Shown here in pieces: positions 58,556-64,000 of a stretch of DNA of 64,000 nt. The notes under the pieces were generated by a model. That model was not told where the DNA came from and ran no database searches. It saw only the letters and a program-made list of their open reading frames with translations. This stretch comes from Persicaria tinctoria (taxonomy: Eukaryota > Streptophyta > Magnoliopsida > Caryophyllales > Polygonaceae). The stretch spans positions 96,936,519 to 97,000,518 of the forward strand of contig JBANSL010000002.1 of assembly GCA_037127255.1 (NCBI GenBank), given 5' to 3'. Positions within the stretch are counted from its first letter, which is position 1. Every line of letters begins with the position of its first letter. A program made the translations under genes and the position numbers.

Positions 58556-59375
58556 TCTCCGTCTTCTCAACGTCGAGAGGCAGTGTGATTCATCACACTC
58601 CCGTGTTCTCAACATTTGTAGTTCGCCTTGGATCTTATTCGACTTCTCCGCAGGCTGACGACTTTTTATGGGGTGTTGAGATTTTTCTTTCATCTGCGTT
58701 GATTTGTTATTATATATTGTATGTTGTACTTCATTACCCGCATTTTGTGCGGGCTTTTTTTTTGTAAGGGCACATTTTTCCTTTATAATATTGTATTAGC
58801 GGGGTGTAATGTAAATTTTGTTTTCCAACAGCTTTTGTTATTGTTAATACTTGATCGAGAAGGGTATTGCTTTGGGATTGTATATGAACAAGCAACCAGA
58901 GTAATGAATTGGGTTGGGAAGCCAAAATAAAAGCCATTATCCAAAAAAAAAAAAAAACCGGACTGCGGGAATGTGAAGAGTTTCTCATTGAATACTCATA
59001 ATCGGGCGGATGAAAGCCCATCCCATCTATTAATTCTCAGAATGCAACCACACGCTACAACTGGTCCACAAAATTAACCCGAACATTGAAATAGTGATGT
59101 GAAGCATCGACACCATAAACAAATCGATCAAAAACATCGTTTGCGAAATATTCAACAAACTCAATCCTGAGCAAAAAAAGGGAACTAGCGACGACATGGT
59201 GGTGCTTATGGACAAGCAGGAATCGAAATATATTCGATAACCAAAACACAACATCCATCCATAACATGGAAAGTTATACCATTCAACAACTAAAGAACTG
59301 TGCCACTTCTAAGTTAACCTTTGAAGAAGAGCCTCAACATCATTAGAAACTAAGAACAAAGGAACCAAAGAAAAG
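58556..59375. other. possible retroposon 3' end and spacer
   Basis: A poly(A) run at about 58943-58957 follows 400 bases with no recognised frame; CCCGCA-TTTTG-TGCGGG then nine T (58737-58762) forms a hairpin-plus-T-run. No target duplication was found. The rest up to the LINE tail is unremarkable. Confidence 0.35.
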
Positions 59376-59909
59376 AAGAAATTTGAGATGGAGCAAACCG
59401 GTTGATGGGTCATTCAAAATCATCTTTGATGGATCCAAACTACCATCGGGTGAGACTTCTGCAGGTTACATTATCAGGGATCACCACGGCTCAGTCATCG
59501 ATTGTGGCGGATTCAAATGTGGGCACATTTCCGCGTTAGCAGCTGAGGGTCTTGCCCTTAGAGGTGGTGTCGCCAAGGCGAAAGCACTTGGCCTGTCGAG
59601 TATCCTGATTGAGGGTGACATTCTGACCATCATCAACTCCTTGCAAAAAAAGTGGGGCTGCCCATGGGAGATTGAGATGCTGATTGCTCACACCTTGTCC
59701 CTTCTCCAACAATTTGAAAGGGTGCAATTCGACCACGTCTTCTGGGAGATCAACTCGACTGCCGACAGGATTGCGAGTCTCCTCCATACAACATCCACAC
59801 AAGACCTCCTCGCCGACTCGGCTTTGCGTGTCCTCATCCGCAAAGATGCCCTTGGGTGGTGGTCCAGCAGAGCCTGACCCCACTCAAATCTTTACCTTAC
59901 CAAAAAAAA
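59363..59909 (+). mobile_element. 5'-truncated LINE tail
   Basis: A plant LINE RNase H region, then a short 3' UTR and a poly(A) run at 59900-59909. The 5' edge is approximate, and no target duplication was seen. Confidence 0.6.
59383..59877 (+). pseudogene. LINE RNase H domain fragment
   Basis: The 164-residue open frame carries the RNase H acidic positions in IIFDGSK, AAEGLAL, IEGDIL and NSTADRIAS, and ends RKDALGWWSSRA before TGA. It is the last domain of LINE ORF2 without the rest, so not an independent gene. The related tail at 34405-34604 shares the RKDA/RKNA..GWWSSR ending. Confidence 0.75.
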
Positions 59910-60054
59910 AAGTCTTGTGGGAATCAACTGAGCATTTATGTCTGGAGACCCTCCGTCTTGGTATTTATACAGAGTAGTGTTTGGCACGCATTAGCCACCC
60001 ACCCGTCCGCTCCCCTCCAAACCCTAGATCCCTAAATCCACCACTGTCATTGCC

Positions 60055-60951
60055 ATGGTGAAGAAGATTCGAGAAGCCCCCGCATCGCCGCTGTCGTCCG
60101 ACTCCGACGACTCGTCTTCGGAAGGAGAGCGCTCGCCCCCGTGCGCTGCCGACAAAAAGCCAGCCGATAAGGAGGCGACTTCCGACTCCGATTCGGACGA
60201 ATCCGACTCGCCGATCGACGACTACAGCTCGAAGCTCAGGAAGCCGATATCTAAGAAGTTCACTCTCAAGGCGTCGGTGAAGCGAGTGCCATCGGTGGAG
60301 GATCAGAAGGACTCGAAGAAGCCGAAGACGGATAAACTCCAAGGAAGAACGTAGGGAGGATGAGGGAAAGAAGTCGACTTTGTTTCAGAGGCTGTGGAGT
60401 GACGATGACGAGATCGTGCTCTTGAAGGGGATGCTCGAGTACAAGGAGCATAAAGGGGTTGATCCAATGGCTGACATCTAGGTATTTTACGAGTTCATTA
60501 AGAAATCATTGCATATCAGTTTCGTTCAAAAGCTGCTAATAAGTAAAGTCTGTAGGCTGAAGAAGAGATACGAGAACAGCGCGGGTAGAAAGACTTTCCA
60601 CGTCCATGAGACAATTGTGCTCCAACCGTCGAAGAAGATTTGGGGAGACGACATGGAAAGCACTAAACTTGATCATCGCCAGACAAGACAAGAAGCAACA
60701 TGAAATCGCTTGGTAAGATGGCGACCAATGCATCTTTAAGCAAGATGATGAAGAATGCAGGAAATGCTGGTTCTGCAGGAAGGGAACAAGAGGAGGATAC
60801 ATATGTGAAATTCATTGTGAAAGCAAGCATCTCAATGGGATTATTGGACGAGAGTATGCTGAAAGTGGGACTGTCATTGTGCAGTGAGGATGAAAAAACT
60901 AAAATTGAGGAGAAGTGGAAGGAGTTGCACTTTGAATTTGGTTCGCCATGA
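60055..60951 (+). pseudogene. GeBP/STOREKEEPER-family gene (DUF573), broken copy 1
   Basis: An ATG at 60055 opens MVKKIREAPASPLSSDSDDSS, an acidic Ser/Asp-rich N-terminus usual in this family. The frame shifts near 60334. The DUF573 domain ([20 protein letters not shown] ... FIKKSLH ... RLKKRYEN ... LSKKIWG) then runs with a TAG stop at 60480-60482, where the inverted copy has a Lys codon. A 5-base duplication near 60683 shifts the frame before the C-terminal part (60700-60951). GeBP proteins are plant nuclear DNA-binding regulators. A telo-box-like AAACCCTAGA and a TATA-like TATTTATA lie upstream. Three lesions make a functional protein unlikely. Confidence 0.75.
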
Positions 60952-61892
60952 GAAAAAAGATAATCCTGGAAGCACTTAAATCAGAGGAGAACTAGTGTTT
61001 TAGCAAGCAAGGCAAGGTCGACTATCAAATCTATGGAGTATTTTGTAATCAAAATTTGGATAAGTAGGTTCTCAAATTTTCGTTTTAGATAGTATATATT
61101 TGAACCGAGAATGATATATATGAACTAGGGAAGAAGAAGCGGAAAAATCAGATTTCCTTCCCGATTCAAATACTATCTAAAACGAAAATCTAACAACCTA
61201 CTTATCCAAATTTTGATTACAAAATACTCCAAGATTTGATAGTCGACCTTGCCTTGCCTTGCTAAAACACTAGTTCTCCCCTGATTTAAGTGCTTCCATG
61301 ATTATCTTATTTTCATGGCGAACAAATCCAAAGTACAACTGCTTCCACTTCTCCTAAAATTTAGCTTTTTCATCCTCACTGTACAATGACAGTCCCACTT
61401 TCAGCGTACTCTCGTCCAATAATTCCATTCAGATGTTCGCTTTCCCAATGAATTTCACAAATGTATCCTCCTCTTGTTCCTTTCACGCAGAACCTTCATT
61501 TCCTGCATTCTTCATCATCTTGCTTGAAGATGCATTGGTCGTCATCTTACCGAGCGATTTCATGTTGCTTCTTGTCTGGCGATGATCAAGTTTAGTGCTT
61601 TGCATGTCGTCTCCCCAAATCTTCTTTGACAGTTGGAGCGCAATCGTCTCGTGGGCGTGGAAAGTCTTTCTACCCGATTTGTTTTCGTATCTCTTCTTTA
61701 GCCTACGAACTTTACTCACCAGCTGCTTTAGAACGAAACTGATACGCATGCAGCGATTTCTTAATGAAGTCGTAAAATACCTTGACGTCAGTCATTAGGT
61801 CAACCCCTTTCCGCTCCTTGTACTCGAGCATCCCCTTCAAGAGCGCGATCTCGTCGTCACTCCACAACCTCTAAAACAAAGTCGACTTCTTA
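60367..61892. repeat. large inverted repeat with a short spacer
   Basis: Arms of about 740 bases (60367-61106 and 61150-61892) face each other with a spacer of about 45 bases. Similarity runs through coding and 3' flanking DNA. A read-through transcript could fold into a long hairpin. Confidence 0.8.
61150..61892 (-). pseudogene. GeBP/STOREKEEPER-family gene, broken inverted copy 2
   Basis: On the minus strand this matches 60367-61106 at roughly 90% or better. It has its own lesions: TAG for a Gln codon near 61873, a 4-base insertion near 61748, and TGA near 61485. It lacks the Ser/Asp-rich N-terminus and promoter of copy 1, so the duplication began inside the gene. Confidence 0.7.
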
Positions 61893-62280
61893 ATTGTTTT
61901 CTCAACCAATGAGTTTAATTCAAAACATTTAATAACAAAGAAACATAAAATTAATATTATTAATCTATATCTATATATACTACTTTAATTGTTTTCTCAA
62001 TGAGTTTAATTCAAAACATTTAATTATCTGAACTTTTACTATTATGTTATAATGTTAATTTACCATATTATTAAAATTTTATTTATAAAAAAGCGCATCA
62101 TGGCGCATACATCATACTAGTATGTAATTAAAATAGATTGTCCCTTTTTTTTAAATCCCATATTAAATGTATAATAATTTGTCTATTTTGAGGGGAAAAA
62201 AAACAATAATCCTTGCAACACGAATAATCCCACATTCCCATCCCATATAATTCCAGGTGGGTTTAAAACGGGCCTTTTTA
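61893..62280. other. AT-rich spacer with small duplication
   Basis: 'AATTGTTTTCTCAA...TGAGTTTAATTCAAAACATTTAAT' occurs at 61893-61935 and again at 61987-62027. Nothing else was seen before the SSRP1 promoter. Confidence 0.5.
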
Positions 62281-62286
62281 TCAATT

Positions 62287-62323
62287 TGGGCCTTAATGGG
62301 CCTTCTTCTTTAGAAAAGCCCAC
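62287..62323 (+). promoter_or_regulatory. site II (TGGGCC/GCCCA) cluster of the SSRP1 promoter
   Basis: TGGGCC at 62287-62292 and 62297-62302 and GCCCAC at 62318-62323 form a site II-type cluster, typical of TCP-bound promoters of growth and housekeeping genes. A TTATAAAG TATA-like box follows at 62355-62362. Confidence 0.55.
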
Positions 62324-62496
62324 ACTACACACCGCCATAGGGTTCATGGAGCCCTTATAAAGCAATCGACCGAGGCTCATCTTCGACGTTCTCGCGCCAT
62401 TTCAAGGATCGCGCTCCAGCTCCTTGTTCTACTTCTCCCCATCTCTCCGTCGCCTTTCCGATTTCGATTTGTTAGAGCTAGAAAGAGTTCGCAGCG

Positions 62497-63140
62497 ATGG
62501 CCGACGGCCAGCTCTTCAACGACATTTCTCTCGGCGGCAGAGGCGGCACGGTGAGTTCTCTCCTCCCTGAAACTATGCCTCATGCCCTAACCCTAATTTT
62601 TATCGGATTTCCGTCTGGTTAAATTGATCGCTGTGATGGATTCTGTTTGCAATTTCAGAATCCAGGTCAAATGCGAGTTCATTCGGGGGGATTAGTGTGG
62701 AAGAAAAAAGGCGGTGGAAAGGCGGTTGAGGTCGATAAAGGCGATATTGCCAAGATATACTGGATGAAGGTGCCGAGGAGTAATCAGCTTGGAATTCGGA
62801 CTAAAGATGGCCTCTCTTACAAGTTCATCGGTTTTAGGGATCAGGTTATCTCCTTCTCTCTCGTTCATGTATTGATTTCATATGAAACGCTTGTGACAAG
62901 TGATAGCTGTTACTGGTTTCTTTTGCCTGATAAACTCGATTTTCTGCTTTGTACACAAACATCGAATAGGGTTTATGGATTGAAGTTCTTGCAGGGGAAC
63001 TGAAATGTATTCACTCGCTTTATTTTGTTTATAGGAAATCTCCATGTTGTCAAATTTCTTCAGAAATAGTTGTGGAATAGTTCCTGAAGAGAAGCAACTT
63101 TCTGTTAGTGGCCACAACTGGGGAGAAGTTGATTTTAATG
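62497..63140 (+). CDS. SSRP1: FACT complex subunit SSRP1, first three exons (partial)
   Basis: Exons 62497-62550, 62659-62844 and 63035-63140 give 115 codons and end in an open splice donor (GT at 63141-63142). The start [17 protein letters not shown] and the [18 protein letters not shown] and [19 protein letters not shown] segments match the N-terminal (Pob3-like) domain of plant SSRP1. SSRP1 pairs with SPT16 as the histone chaperone FACT during transcription and replication. The middle domain and HMG box are outside the window. No lesion was seen. Confidence 0.9.
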
Positions 63141-64000
63141 GTATGTTGATTTCTTTGAATACGATCCTTTTCTGTTCTTTGCAATTGGTTACAGTAGATA
63201 ATTGATGAAATGGAATGGTCTGCAATCTCTTGTGGTTATACAACTTGTTGCAATTGCTATTTTGATGTATATAGCCTACTAAAGAGCAGTGTTTATTTAA
63301 AAGGCGCTAGGTAACTCTAGGTGATGGGCTTCCTAACCTCTATGTAACCCTATGTGGAACTCCACTGTGATTGGTTAATAGATTTCCAACCATTGAGCTC
63401 TTTATTTACCAATTCAAGGTTAATAGATTTCCGAATTAAATAGAAAAACAATTTTATTAATGAATTATATTGAAAGGTACACTAAAAGAAGGAAAGGAAC
63501 ACTAAAAGGAAAGATTTAATCATCGGTATGAAAGGCATTTAAAATTCTGTCCATTTTGTTTTGAACTTGGAAGATACGGGAGTTCTTTCATAACCGTTGG
63601 ATAGAGCAATGGTCATCCCTTAATTAACCCTAATTCTTTCATAACCCAGGGAGGGGGCTTCAATTTCTTTATATCAACTGTTTGGATTTTTAGTGGTTGG
63701 TTTCTTTGTTTCCCTTGTAAGTTGGTATAAGTAAAGTCATTTATAGTGTTTGGCAAATGGGTAATGGGTGGAAAGGGAAGGAAAGGGGAGGGGAAGTTAG
63801 GAAAATTAGGGTAAGTGAAAGAAAGAAAGAGGATGTGGGGGAAAGGGAGAAAATTTTGTCTTTCATCTCTTTGGAAGACAAGAAGGAATTATGAGGTAAG
63901 TAGATAAAATTAATCAAAGTTGTTTTTCTTTATATATAAACCCTACTTTTCCCAACTTCGCCATTGATATATCCGAAGGGCTGAGATCGATTTATTAGGT
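63141..64000 (+). other. SSRP1 intron 3, continuing past the window
   Basis: No further SSRP1 exon was recognised to base 64000. The intron has a G/A-rich stretch (63750-63860, AAAGGGGAGGGGAAG-type) and AT-rich DNA. Confidence 0.5.

Noticed and set aside
1..64000. tRNA, rRNA or other classical RNA genes
   Set aside because: No cloverleaf-consistent A/B boxes or rRNA sequence were noticed by eye; a tRNAscan run would settle this.

Overview
The window is nuclear DNA of a flowering plant, most likely a eudicot. The genes are intron-rich with GT-AG introns. Their proteins match plant families: a class A heat shock factor, LIFEGUARD/BAX-inhibitor-like, SULTR3, NETWORKED1, GeBP/STOREKEEPER, FACT subunit SSRP1 and a type II ribosomal protein S15a. 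The DNA between them is AT-rich and packed with L1-type LINEs, hAT and PIF/Harbinger-type elements, and Stowaway-like MITEs with CTCCCTCCGT ends. An Au-like SINE with a (TTG)n tail fits an asterid or another eudicot, but I cannot name the species.

Layout. 1-600: 5' end of a minus-strand ribosomal protein S15a gene, cut by the window edge. 602-2411: two retroposons, a poly(A) element of about 1.3 kb and an Au-like SINE, both with perfect target-site duplications. 2.95-5.5 kb: minus-strand heat shock factor gene with heat-shock elements in its promoter. 5.9-7.3 kb: a hAT-type element. 7.5-13.7 kb: a 5.6 kb degenerate LINE inside one Harbinger MITE inside another. 14-18 kb: a third Harbinger MITE and a LINE ORF1 split by a solo LTR. 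18-22.4 kb: AT-rich, MITEs only. 22.5-23.8 kb: intact LIFEGUARD gene. 24.3-28.3 kb: a large Mutator-like element carrying about 1.9 kb of TGTCACC minisatellite. 28.3-33.8 kb: repeats, including three tandem copies of a unit of about 640 bp. 33.8-36.2 kb: two more copies of the 1.3 kb retroposon and a LINE tail. 36.2-42.8 kb: MITEs, a recent 5'-truncated LINE and a Harbinger element with a GC-rich core. 43.0-49.3 kb: intact 12-exon SULTR3 gene. 49.9-56.4 kb: minus-strand NETWORKED1 gene. 56.5-60 kb: repeats, including a second hAT of the 5.9 kb family and a LINE tail. 60.0-61.9 kb: a GeBP-family gene, now broken, facing an inverted broken copy of itself. 62.3-64 kb: first three exons of SSRP1, running off the right edge.

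The host genes do not form a pathway; they are independent loci (translation, heat response, cell-death control, sulfate transport, actin-membrane scaffolding, chromatin). The less expected structures are the retroposon with a 22-bp array of CCC-GNAA-GGG mini-hairpins, the inverted GeBP pseudogene pair that could be transcribed into a long hairpin RNA, and the minisatellite-bearing Mutator-like element. Splice sites and reading frames were checked by hand. Transposon family names are inferred from ends and target duplications, not from a database.
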